Of a DNA stretch of 64,000 bases, positions 17,592 through 24,896 are shown piece by piece; position 1 is the stretch's first letter; the number at the start of each line of letters is the position of its first letter. This DNA is from CAJXYS01 sp913063035 (lineage in GTDB: Bacteria; Pseudomonadota; Alphaproteobacteria; Rhodobacterales; Rhodobacteraceae): positions 161,092-225,091 of the forward strand of contig NZ_JBOCEG010000007.1 in assembly GCF_050586465.1 (NCBI RefSeq), given 5' to 3'. Under the pieces are notes generated by a model that did not search any database, was not told the origin of the DNA, and saw nothing but the letters and a program-made list of their open reading frames with translations. The position numbers and the translations under genes were made by a program.

Positions 17592-18307
17592 GCGCTTTTC
17601 CCTTTCACCAGAGATGAGAGCGGGATCAGCCGGGTCTTTTCGCTGTCCCGCAGGAGCATGCCGAAATGTTCGTCCACGCCGAGGAAGGTGCCGGCCTGGC
17701 CGTCGACCTCGATCTCCTCGCCGACGCCATGGGCAAGCCCCAGCCATTCGGCATGAAGCGGGGCCTGGCCCTCGTCTTCCCACCGATTGAGCCAGACCAG
17801 CGTATGGCGCGCCCAGCTTTCGAGCAGGTGCACCGGGTCCACCCCGGCGCAGCCCTCGTCATAGAGCGAGGTGCGCTCGGGCGCGCTGCCCGGCACGTCG
17901 CCCCCGGGCAGAAGCGGCAGGTCCAGCCCGACGACCAGCCAGGCCGGCACCGCGTCCGGCGCGACGTCGTCACCGGCCACCCGCAGCCGGCCGCAGCGCG
18001 CGCCGTTGACGAAGATACGCCCGTCCCAGCCGAGATGCACCGCGACCTCGGGCGGCGCGAGCGCGCCCAGCGCGTTCTGGAAACCGACGCCGCAGGCAGG
18101 CAGCATCGCCATCGCCGGCTCGAGCGCGACCTCGGGCGCGAAGACGATCGCCGCGCGCAGCCTGTCGGCCTGCAGGTTATAATTCACCAGCCCGGCATCG
18201 CAGCCCAGAAGCGCCTGCGCGCAGGCCTTCTCGAACGGGTCGAGTCCCCCGTCGAGCGCCTGACCCTCCATCAGCGGCGGGAATGTCGGGGCGGGCGCGT
18301 CGGTCAT
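17588..18307 (-). CDS. Biotin/lipoate protein ligase-like protein with C-terminal DUF4444
   Basis: 239 residues. The N-terminal ~170 residues have the biotin/lipoate A/B ligase fold pattern (FVNGARCGRLRVA for the usual GxKxxG loop), and the C-terminal ~65 residues form a small SH3-like DUF4444 domain (GLAHGVGEEIEVDGQAGTFLG). The conserved catalytic Lys of the loop appears to be Arg and no GRGRxG motif is seen, so ligase activity is doubtful. Its start overlaps the mrp stop (ATGA) and its stop overlaps DUF6505. Probably an accessory factor for metalloenzyme maturation. Confidence 0.65.
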   Translation of the reverse strand: MTDAPAPTFPPLMEGQALDGGLDPFEKACAQALLGCDAGLVNYNLQADRLRAAIVFAPEVALEPAMAMLPACGVGFQNALGALAPPEVAVHLGWDGRIFVNGARCGRLRVAGDDVAPDAVPAWLVVGLDLPLLPGGDVPGSAPERTSLYDEGCAGVDPVHLLESWARHTLVWLNRWEDEGQAPLHAEWLGLAHGVGEEIEVDGQAGTFLGVDEHFGMLLRDSEKTRLIPLSSLVKGKSA

Positions 18308-19365
18308 GCCGCGCCCGCGTCGATCAGTTGCCGGGCGAGCCGGCGGAAGGCATCGGCCTGCGCGCTGTCGGGCTTGGAGATCACGATGGGGGCGCCCCCG
18401 TCGGCGGCGGTCCGGATATCCAGATGCAGCGGGATTTCCGCCAGCAGGGGCACGCCGAGCTTCTCGGCCTCGCGGGTGACCCCGCCATGGCCGAAGACGT
18501 GCTCCTCATGCCCGCAATTGGAACAGATATGGGTGCTCATGTTCTCGACCATGCCGAGGATCGGGACGTTGAGCTGGCGGAACATGTCCACCCCCTTGCG
18601 CGCGTCGAGCAGCGCCACGTCCTGCGGCGTCGAGACGATGATCGCGCCGTCCACCACGGCCTTCTGCGCTAGGGTCATCTGCACGTCGCCCGTGCCGGGC
18701 GGCAGGTCCACCAGCAGCACGTCGAGCGCCCCCCACTGCACCTGCGACAGCATCTGCTGCAGCGCGCCCATCAGCATCGGGCCGCGCCAGACCACCGCCT
18801 GGTCCTCGTTGGTCATCAGCCCGATCGACATCATGGTCACGCCGTGGTTGCGCATCGGCAGGATCGTCTTGCCGTCCGGGCTGGCCGGACGGCCGGAAAC
18901 GCCCAGCATCCGCGGCTGGGAAGGCCCGTAGACATCGGCGTCCAGCAGCCCGACCCGCCGGCCCTCGGCGGCGAGCGCGCAGGCGAGGTTGGCGGTGACG
19001 GTCGATTTGCCGACGCCCCCCTTGCCGCTGGCGATCGCCACGATGCGGTCGATGCCGGGCACCTTCTGCGGGCCCTGCGGCTCGGCCGGGCGCTGGGGCT
19101 TCAGGTCCGGCGGCGCCTTCTGGGAATGCGCGGTCATCACGACCGACACGGCGTCGATGCTCCCGAGCGCCTTCAGCGCGCGCTCGGCCTCGGCCTTGAC
19201 GGGCTCCATCGCCTCGGCCCGGGCCGGGTCAATCTCGAGCACGAAGCGGACGGCGCCGTCCTCGACGGTCAGCGCCCGCACCATCCCGGCCGAGACGATA
19301 TCCTCGTCCCGGCCGGGATCACGGACCGCGCGGAGCGCGGCCAGAACCTCGTCACGCGTCGCCAC
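18304..19365 (-). CDS. mrp: Mrp/NBP35-family Fe-S cluster carrier ATPase (ApbC-like)
   Basis: 353 residues. Residues 1-80 form a DUF59/MIP18-like domain; residues 105 onward are the P-loop ATPase with the deviant Walker A SGKGGVGKS (113-121), DADVYGPSQPRML and the CSNCG motif whose two cysteines bind a bridging Fe-S cluster between two monomers. It carries and transfers [4Fe-4S] clusters in the cytosol. The start is GTG 19365, directly after the DUF6494 stop. Its place beside formate dehydrogenase suggests that enzyme, rich in Fe-S clusters, as a client. Confidence 0.9.
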   Translation of the reverse strand: MATRDEVLAALRAVRDPGRDEDIVSAGMVRALTVEDGAVRFVLEIDPARAEAMEPVKAEAERALKALGSIDAVSVVMTAHSQKAPPDLKPQRPAEPQGPQKVPGIDRIVAIASGKGGVGKSTVTANLACALAAEGRRVGLLDADVYGPSQPRMLGVSGRPASPDGKTILPMRNHGVTMMSIGLMTNEDQAVVWRGPMLMGALQQMLSQVQWGALDVLLVDLPPGTGDVQMTLAQKAVVDGAIIVSTPQDVALLDARKGVDMFRQLNVPILGMVENMSTHICSNCGHEEHVFGHGGVTREAEKLGVPLLAEIPLHLDIRTAADGGAPIVISKPDSAQADAFRRLARQLIDAGAA

Positions 19366-19366
19366 G

Positions 19367-19561
19367 TCAGGACTGCCCCTTGATCTCGCCGGTCACCACA
19401 TGCTCGAGATCGAGCCCGTCGACGGTCAGCACCACCTTGGCCGCGTAGGTCTTGCCGGCCGTGTCGCCGGCCTCGCGCATGGCCTCCTCGATGGCCTGCT
19501 GCGAGGTGACGCCCACCTGCTTCAGGAATTTCCGCATCGACATGTTGAAGTCGTCGCTCAT
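19367..19561 (-). CDS. DUF6494-family small protein
   Basis: 64 residues, MSDDFNMSMRKFLKQVGVTS at the start, then a helix and a short beta hairpin (KTYAAKVVLTVDGLDLEH). No catalytic motif is seen. It is the first gene of the four-gene minus-strand operon DUF6494-mrp-ligase-like-DUF6505, with GGAGG-like purines just upstream of ATG 19561, and is divergent from a cytochrome c gene. The family name is from recognition of this conserved arrangement. Confidence 0.65.
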   Translation of the reverse strand: MSDDFNMSMRKFLKQVGVTSQQAIEEAMREAGDTAGKTYAAKVVLTVDGLDLEHVVTGEIKGQS

Positions 19562-19653
19562 GGTTTTCCTCCCTTTTTCCCGGTCGCGTTGACGGGCGGC
19601 AAACCCGCCTCGTAAGGTATATAGGTCACTTGAACAGCCCGAGAGGGACCGCC

Positions 19654-20385
19654 ATGCGTCTCGGTCTCTGTATCGCCCTGATCCTCGGCACCGCCCTGGG
19701 CGCCGCCGCGCAGGAGCCCGACCTGCGGATGCAGGCCGCGCCCGAGACGGTGGAGAGCGGCCTGATGGCCCACCTGCTGCCACGGTTTTCGCTCAAGACC
19801 TCGATCCGCGTCGCGCTGGCCGACCGGGGCGCGCTGCAGATCGCGGCCGGCCCGCCCGGCACGCCCGTCTTCGAGCGCGGCGGCACGGTCTATCACCTGC
19901 GCCACGACGGCAGCGCCGATGCGCTCCGCTTCGAGGACTGGCTGACCTCCGATATCGGCAGGCGCACGGTGGACAGCTTCGCGCCGGAGGGGGGCGCGGC
20001 CTTCTCGGCCACGGTCCGGCAGGCGGTTGCGGCGGCGGCGGCCACATATGACGGCGACGCCGTGCTCGGGGAAGAGCTGTCGCTCACGCTCTGCGGACGC
20101 TGTCATGTCATCAACGAGCGAAACCGCATGAACGGGCTCGGCTCGACGCCGTCCTTCGCGGTGCTGCGCGGGCTGCCCAACTGGAACGCCCGCTTCGAGG
20201 CGTTCTTCGCGCTGAACCCGCACGGGGCCTTCACCCAGGTCGAAGGCGTGACGCCGCCCTTCGACAAGACGCGCCCCTCGCCCATCGTGCCCATCGAGAT
20301 GACGCTGGACGATCTCGACGCGATCATCGCCTACACGGCCGCGCTCGCGCCGGCAGATCTGGGCGCCCCCGTCAAGCATCAGTGA
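19654..20385 (+). CDS. Periplasmic c-type cytochrome (single heme)
   Basis: 243 residues with a signal peptide (MRLGLCIALILGTALGAAA). One heme site CGRCH is at 147-151. The stretch around MNGLGSTPSF and the MTLDDLDAIIAYTAAL helix fit a cytochrome c fold with a large N-terminal extension. It should carry electrons in the periplasm. It lies in the formate dehydrogenase region, so a link with that respiratory chain is likely. GAGAGGGA precedes ATG 19654. Its end overlaps the convergent 4Fe-4S gene by 7 bp. Confidence 0.7.
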   Translation: MRLGLCIALILGTALGAAAQEPDLRMQAAPETVESGLMAHLLPRFSLKTSIRVALADRGALQIAAGPPGTPVFERGGTVYHLRHDGSADALRFEDWLTSDIGRRTVDSFAPEGGAAFSATVRQAVAAAAATYDGDAVLGEELSLTLCGRCHVINERNRMNGLGSTPSFAVLRGLPNWNARFEAFFALNPHGAFTQVEGVTPPFDKTRPSPIVPIEMTLDDLDAIIAYTAALAPADLGAPVKHQ

Positions 20386-22361
20386 TCCCGGCGCTTGGAG
20401 TAGTAGTCGTCCGTCGTGCGCAGCTTCGGCCGCTCGCCCATGGCGAAGGGGTTGTCCTGGGAATGGTACTGCGCGTTTACCCGGCAGTTGTCGCACATCT
20501 GGATCATCCGCGCCGCGTCGGATTCCGCGAACATCGGGTGCTTGCCGGCCAGCGTCTCCATGATCTTCTCGACGGTGGATTTCACCCCGAACAGCGCCCC
20601 GCACTCGATGCAGGCGAAGGGCTCCTCCTCGTTGAGAACGCGCTGCGACAGCGCCGCGTCGGTCAGGTCGAGCCGCGGCTCCAGCGTGATCGCGTTCTCG
20701 GGACAGACGGTCTTGCAGATCCCGCATTGCAGGCAGGCATCCTCCTGGAAGCGGAGCTGCGGCATGTCGGGATTGTCGACCAGCGCCCCCGAAGGACAGA
20801 GCGACACGCAGGACAGGCAGAGCGTGCAGGCCTCGGTATCGACCAGCACCGCGCCGTAGGGCGCGCCCTCGGGCAGCGGCAGCGGTTCTTCCGGCGTCCC
20901 GGCCAGCGCCTGGGCGGCCAGGCGCGTCACCTGCCGGCGCGAGCCCATCGGAAGGACCGGCTCCGCCTGCGCGGGCAGACGATCGGCGTCGTAGAGACGG
21001 TGCGACATCTCCTCGGGATCGGCCACGTCGAGAAGCCCGACCCGGCCCGCGCCGGAAACGGCCTCGGCCAGCGCCTGCTCGCGGATGAGCGCGTCGCGCT
21101 CGGTCGTGGGGGCCAGCAGCACGTCCACGCGCGCAAATCCCGTGGCCAGCGCGGCCAGCATCTCGGCATGCCCGAAGCCCGACACGGTATCCAGTTCCAG
21201 CGGGATCACGTCCGCGGGCAGCCCGTCGCCGAACCGCGCGGCCAGCGCGATCATCTCGCGGCCATGCGCGGTGTCGCAGACCACGAGGCGCGGCGCCGTT
21301 CCGCCGGCCTTGCGGTAGCTGCGGGCCAGCATGTCCAGCCGCCGGAAGAGATGATCCACCGGCGGGTCGTCATAGCTGATCGCCCCGCTCGGGCAGAGCG
21401 CGGCACAGGCCCCGCAGCCCGCGCAGATCATCGGGTCGACCGTGACGTGCTCGCCGGCCGGCGTGATCGCGCCGGTCGGGCAGATGTCGAGACAGCGCGT
21501 GCAGCCCACCTGCCCGGCCCGCGAATGGGCGCAGAGCGACTCTTCCATCCGCACGTAAAGCGGCTTCTCGAAGGTGCCGACGAGCTGCACGGCCTCGAGC
21601 AGGGCGGCGGCGACCGCGTTGGGATCGCCCGGATCGGCGCGGAGATACCCCTCGCGCTTGGCGGGGGCGGGCACCAGCGGCGTTCCGCCCGACAGGTCCA
21701 GCACGATGTCGCATTCCGACACGCCGCCGTCGCGCGGCGCGGTCAGGCCGAAGGCGCCGCGCCCGCCGGGCGCGACCTGCTGCAGCCGGTCGATCCGCAG
21801 CTCGAAGCCGCCGAGCGCCCCCGACAGGCTGCGCACCTCGCCCCGCACCACGTCGAAGCGCCGGTCGAGCGGCAACGCGCCCGCGTCGGTCAGCAGCACG
21901 GTGACCCCCAGCGCCCCGGCCAGGCGCTCGGCCGCCGGCAGCGCCACCTCGGCCGCGCCGATCACGAGGCAGATGCCTTCCGAGACCACGTCGAGCGCCT
22001 TGGGCGCCGGCGCGGCCATCGCGGCCTCGGCCGCGAGCGCGGCCATTTTCGGGGCCGGATCCTCGCCCTTGCGGGTCCAGCCGGCGCGGTCGCGGATATC
22101 GACGAAGCCCGGCTCGGGCAGGCCAAGCTCGGCGGCCAGTTCCTCGAACCGGGCCCGCTCCTGCTGGCAGGCGATGATCGCGTCGCCCTGCCCGATCGCC
22201 TCGGCCGCCGCGCCGATCTGGCGCGTGCACAGGCCGTCGTAGATCTTCGAGCAGCGCAGTCCGGTTGTTTCTTCGAGCGTCTTGCGGTCGATCGACTGCG
22301 TTCCCTCGCAGTCGCAGAGCACGAGGTGCTTCGCCATTTTCGGTCCCATGTCACGGGCCAT
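20379..22361 (-). CDS. Multi-[4Fe-4S] cytosolic protein of the formate dehydrogenase cluster
   Basis: 660 residues. The first ~270 residues contain a CDCEGTQ start and Rossmann-like stretches. Four ferredoxin-type motifs follow: GCTRCLDICP, CAGCGACAALCP, CTLCLSCVSLCP and CLQCGICKTVCP, with extra CIECG and CDNC cysteines at the C terminus, so several [4Fe-4S] clusters are expected. This protein is a regular neighbour of FdhA and TorD genes in Rhodobacterales; an electron-transfer or sulfur/cluster delivery role in maturation is inferred. The start at 22361 is chosen because GGGAGGA precedes it by 9 nt. It diverges from the DUF3305 gene. Confidence 0.8.
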   Translation of the reverse strand: MARDMGPKMAKHLVLCDCEGTQSIDRKTLEETTGLRCSKIYDGLCTRQIGAAAEAIGQGDAIIACQQERARFEELAAELGLPEPGFVDIRDRAGWTRKGEDPAPKMAALAAEAAMAAPAPKALDVVSEGICLVIGAAEVALPAAERLAGALGVTVLLTDAGALPLDRRFDVVRGEVRSLSGALGGFELRIDRLQQVAPGGRGAFGLTAPRDGGVSECDIVLDLSGGTPLVPAPAKREGYLRADPGDPNAVAAALLEAVQLVGTFEKPLYVRMEESLCAHSRAGQVGCTRCLDICPTGAITPAGEHVTVDPMICAGCGACAALCPSGAISYDDPPVDHLFRRLDMLARSYRKAGGTAPRLVVCDTAHGREMIALAARFGDGLPADVIPLELDTVSGFGHAEMLAALATGFARVDVLLAPTTERDALIREQALAEAVSGAGRVGLLDVADPEEMSHRLYDADRLPAQAEPVLPMGSRRQVTRLAAQALAGTPEEPLPLPEGAPYGAVLVDTEACTLCLSCVSLCPSGALVDNPDMPQLRFQEDACLQCGICKTVCPENAITLEPRLDLTDAALSQRVLNEEEPFACIECGALFGVKSTVEKIMETLAGKHPMFAESDAARMIQMCDNCRVNAQYHSQDNPFAMGERPKLRTTDDYYSKRRDH

Positions 22362-22690
22362 GCCGGCCCGTCCTCCCTGTTCGCACGGGCAGGAAGCCAC
22401 AATTCCCCCGCAGGGTAAAGCCCTTGCCGGGTGCCGCGTCACCCCCCCCGCGATCCCCGGCGCGAATCGCGCCGCGGATGCTGCGGCGCAGGATCGCCAT
22501 GCCGCGTATGCAAAGGCATGCACGGAATCTCCTGTCGCGCTAGGGGAAATGGTGAACGACGGTACACATCCAAAAATATTTCTTTGCGAACAGTCCATTC
22601 TGGCACATGATTGGTTCAAATCCCGGTCTCTGCGAGCGCTGCGTCCGTACCTGCGGAGCCGGAAGAAAGACACCTGGGAGGACACCGATC
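22362..22690. promoter_or_regulatory. Divergent regulatory region of the formate dehydrogenase cluster
   Basis: 329 bp without a gene. The stretch 22540-22620 is distinctly AT-rich and holds TTGCGA (22583) with ATGATT 17 nt on, a weak sigma-70 candidate for the DUF3305-fdh operon. A TGGCAC...GG pattern in the same place resembles a sigma-54 site but lacks the -12 GC. No clear FNR or ModE box is seen. Confidence 0.35.
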
Positions 22691-23263
22691 GTGGCGCGCA
22701 GTGCCGCCATTCATGAAACCCTGCCACTGGGCATCGTGATCCGGCGACAGCCGGGGGTGACGCGTTGGGCGCGCTGGGCGTTCAAGGCGGTCGCCGTTCT
22801 GCCCGGCGCCGCGCCGGCCCACTGGGCCGTGCTGCGCCAGGAGGGTGACGTGACCGAGTATCACGCCGCCACGCTGCCGCTGACGCTCTGGGCGGCCGAG
22901 ACCGAGGCCTATCTGGCCGCGCTCTCGGACGAGGTGCCGTCGATCTACGTCGTGATGCGCGACGAGGCCGAGGACGGCGCGCCGCTCGAGGTTCTGCTCG
23001 TGACCGCCTCGCCCTACGAGGCGCAGGACTATACCGACTCCGGCGAAGAGCTCGTCGAGAAGGTGCCGATGACCCGCGGCCTCGTCGCCTGGGTCCGCGA
23101 TTTCGTAACCGCGCACCATGTCGAGGAAGCCTTCGTCAAGCGCAAGCGCGACAAGAAGCGCATCGACCTGGTCGAGGACGGGAAGGGCGACCACCGGATC
23201 CGCCAGATGTCCGACGTCTACCGGGCGCCGCGCCCGGCCCGCAAGGCGGGAGGGCTGCAATGA
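22691..23263 (+). CDS. DUF3305-domain protein
   Basis: 190 residues from GTG 22691, which has GGGAGGA 9 nt upstream; an earlier in-frame ATG at 22607 has no ribosome site. Soluble, no signal peptide. The segment TLPLTLWAAETEAYLAAL and the PSIYVVMR strand are typical of DUF3305 proteins that precede DUF3306 and TorD genes in formate dehydrogenase loci. Function not known; assembly or quality control of FdhA is inferred. It overlaps the next gene by 4 bp (ATGA). Confidence 0.75.
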   Translation: MARSAAIHETLPLGIVIRRQPGVTRWARWAFKAVAVLPGAAPAHWAVLRQEGDVTEYHAATLPLTLWAAETEAYLAALSDEVPSIYVVMRDEAEDGAPLEVLLVTASPYEAQDYTDSGEELVEKVPMTRGLVAWVRDFVTAHHVEEAFVKRKRDKKRIDLVEDGKGDHRIRQMSDVYRAPRPARKAGGLQ

Positions 23264-23898
23264 GCCGTGGCAGCGATTTCTGGTCCCGCCGCAAGGCCCG
23301 TGTCCGCGCCGAAGAGGACGCGGAGGCCCGCGCCCGCGCCGCGGCGGAGCTGGCCGAAACCCGCGCCGAGCTGGAGGAAAAGTCCGACGCGGACGTCCTG
23401 GCCGAGCTTGAGCTGCCGGATCCCGACAGCCTGGAGCCGGGCGACGATTTCTCGGGCTTCATGGCCAAGGCCGTGCCCGAGCGTATCCGGCGCCGCGCCC
23501 TGCGGCGGCTCTGGCTGTCGAACCCGACGCTCGCCAATCTCGACTCGCTGGTGGATTACGGCGAGGACTACACGGGCAGCGGCGTGGCCGAGGTCGTGCG
23601 CACGGCCTACCAGGTCGGCAAGGGCATGAAGGCCCATGTCGAGGAACTCGCCCGCCAGGCCGAGGCAGAGGCGGAGGCGGAGGCCGCGGCGGCCGACCCC
23701 GCATCTGGCACGACCGAGACCGGCACGCCGGATGAGCCGGGGGAGTCCCACGCGGACGACGCGGCCGTGGCAGCGGCCGCCCCCGAGACCGAGACCGGGC
23801 CCGACGCGCAGCCCGCACAAACCGCCTGGGCGGGGACCGACGAGGACGCACCCGCCCCCGCCCTGCCCCGCCGCATGAGATTCAGTTTTGCCAGCTGA
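23260..23898 (+). CDS. DUF3306-domain protein
   Basis: 212 residues. It starts MSRGSDFWSRRKARVRAE, has a charged helical stretch, then the core LPDPDSLEPGDDFSGFMAKAVPERIRRRALRRLW... typical of DUF3306, and ends with a long Ala/Glu/Pro-rich low-complexity tail (about 125-212) that is probably disordered. It is translationally coupled to DUF3305 and lies 25 bp before torD. The role in formate dehydrogenase biogenesis is inferred from conserved neighbourhood. Confidence 0.72.
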   Translation: MSRGSDFWSRRKARVRAEEDAEARARAAAELAETRAELEEKSDADVLAELELPDPDSLEPGDDFSGFMAKAVPERIRRRALRRLWLSNPTLANLDSLVDYGEDYTGSGVAEVVRTAYQVGKGMKAHVEELARQAEAEAEAEAAAADPASGTTETGTPDEPGESHADDAAVAAAAPETETGPDAQPAQTAWAGTDEDAPAPALPRRMRFSFAS

Positions 23899-23923
23899 CA
23901 CAGACCCAACAGCCGGAGCCCCG

Positions 23924-24532
23924 ATGACAGTGACCGCCGAACGCCGAGAAATCGCCCCAGAAGATCAGCTGCGCGCCGATCTCTACGATTTCCTCGCCCG
24001 CCTCCTGGCGGCACCGCCCGACGGGGCGCTTCTGAAGCAGACCGCCACCCTGACCGGCGATGACAGCGATCTCGGCCAGGCGATCGGCGCCATGGCGCGG
24101 GTCGCGCGCGCCACCCGCCCCGAAGCGGTGGAGCGCGAGTACAACGCGCTCTTCATCGGGCTCGGGCGGGGAGAGCTGCTGCCCTATGGCAGCTACTACC
24201 TGACCGGTTTCCTCAACGAGAAGCCGCTGGCGCAGCTGCGCAACGACATGATCGCGCGCCGCATCACCCGGGCGCCCAACACGTTCGAGCCCGAGGACAA
24301 CATCGCCTCGCTGATGGAGATGATGGCCGGGCTCATCACCGGGCGGTTCGCCGCCCCGGCGGACCTGGAAAACCAGAAAACCTTCTGGAACCGCCATATC
24401 GGCCCCTGGGCGGGGCATTTCTACTCGGATTTGGAAGCCGCCAAGAACTCGGTCTTCTATGCTTCGGTCGGCGCCGCCGGCCGGATCTTCATGGAGATCG
24501 AGCGCGAGGCGTTCCGAATGGGCGGGGCCTGA
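23924..24532 (+). CDS. TorD/DmsD-family molybdoenzyme chaperone
   Basis: 202 residues, all-helical. The family core is visible: VEREYNALFIGLGRGELLPYGSYYLTGFL (E-Y-x-x-LF and PYxS/YYLTG pattern) and FWNRHIGPWAGHFYSDLEAAK (HxxPW with following acidic residue). Such chaperones bind the Tat signal of a molybdoenzyme and hold it until the cofactor is inserted; the client here should be FdhA, whose RR signal is encoded two genes downstream. ATG 23924 is used; an upstream TTG at 23888 is possible. Confidence 0.88.
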   Translation: MTVTAERREIAPEDQLRADLYDFLARLLAAPPDGALLKQTATLTGDDSDLGQAIGAMARVARATRPEAVEREYNALFIGLGRGELLPYGSYYLTGFLNEKPLAQLRNDMIARRITRAPNTFEPEDNIASLMEMMAGLITGRFAAPADLENQKTFWNRHIGPWAGHFYSDLEAAKNSVFYASVGAAGRIFMEIEREAFRMGGA

Positions 24533-24598
24533 CCCCGCGAACGCGCCGGCCGGGCGTCCGCGCCCGGTCATAACCGAAACCGGAAGGGAGACCCTTCG

Positions 24599-24790
24599 AT
24601 GAGTGACAAGGAGAAGCGCGGCGCGAACCGTCGTGATTTCCTGAAGCTCGCGACGACATCGGCCCCGGCAGCGCTCGCCGCAGCGACGCTTGCCCCGACC
24701 GACGCCGACGCGGCACAGCCCGCGACGGGCGAGACCCGTCTTCAGGACACCGCGCACACGCGCGCCTACTTCGACAGCGCCCGGTTCTGA
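24599..24790 (+). CDS. Tiny Tat-signal protein of the formate dehydrogenase operon
   Basis: 63 residues. KRGANRRDFLKLATTSAPA is a twin-arginine signal followed by an Ala-rich stretch; the remainder (about 25 residues, ending RAYFDSARF) is hydrophilic. It has a good purine-rich site upstream (GGAAGGGAG). Such peptides (formate dehydrogenase region Tat protein) lie just before fdhA in many Proteobacteria. The function is unknown; an accessory subunit or export helper is possible. Confidence 0.75.
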   Translation: MSDKEKRGANRRDFLKLATTSAPAALAAATLAPTDADAAQPATGETRLQDTAHTRAYFDSARF

Positions 24791-24896
24791 CCGGACGTCG
24801 TCAAAAGCTTCCGGCGACCGGTTGCGTGACGCCCAACTGCCGGAGGTTGTCGAAACACCTGCGCGTCCAAAGGGGACGTCAAGCGAGGTAACTGCA

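Noticed and set aside
22600..22620. Sigma-54 promoter (TGGCAC...GG) before the DUF3305 gene
   Set aside because: The -12 GC is replaced by GT, so the key element is missing.
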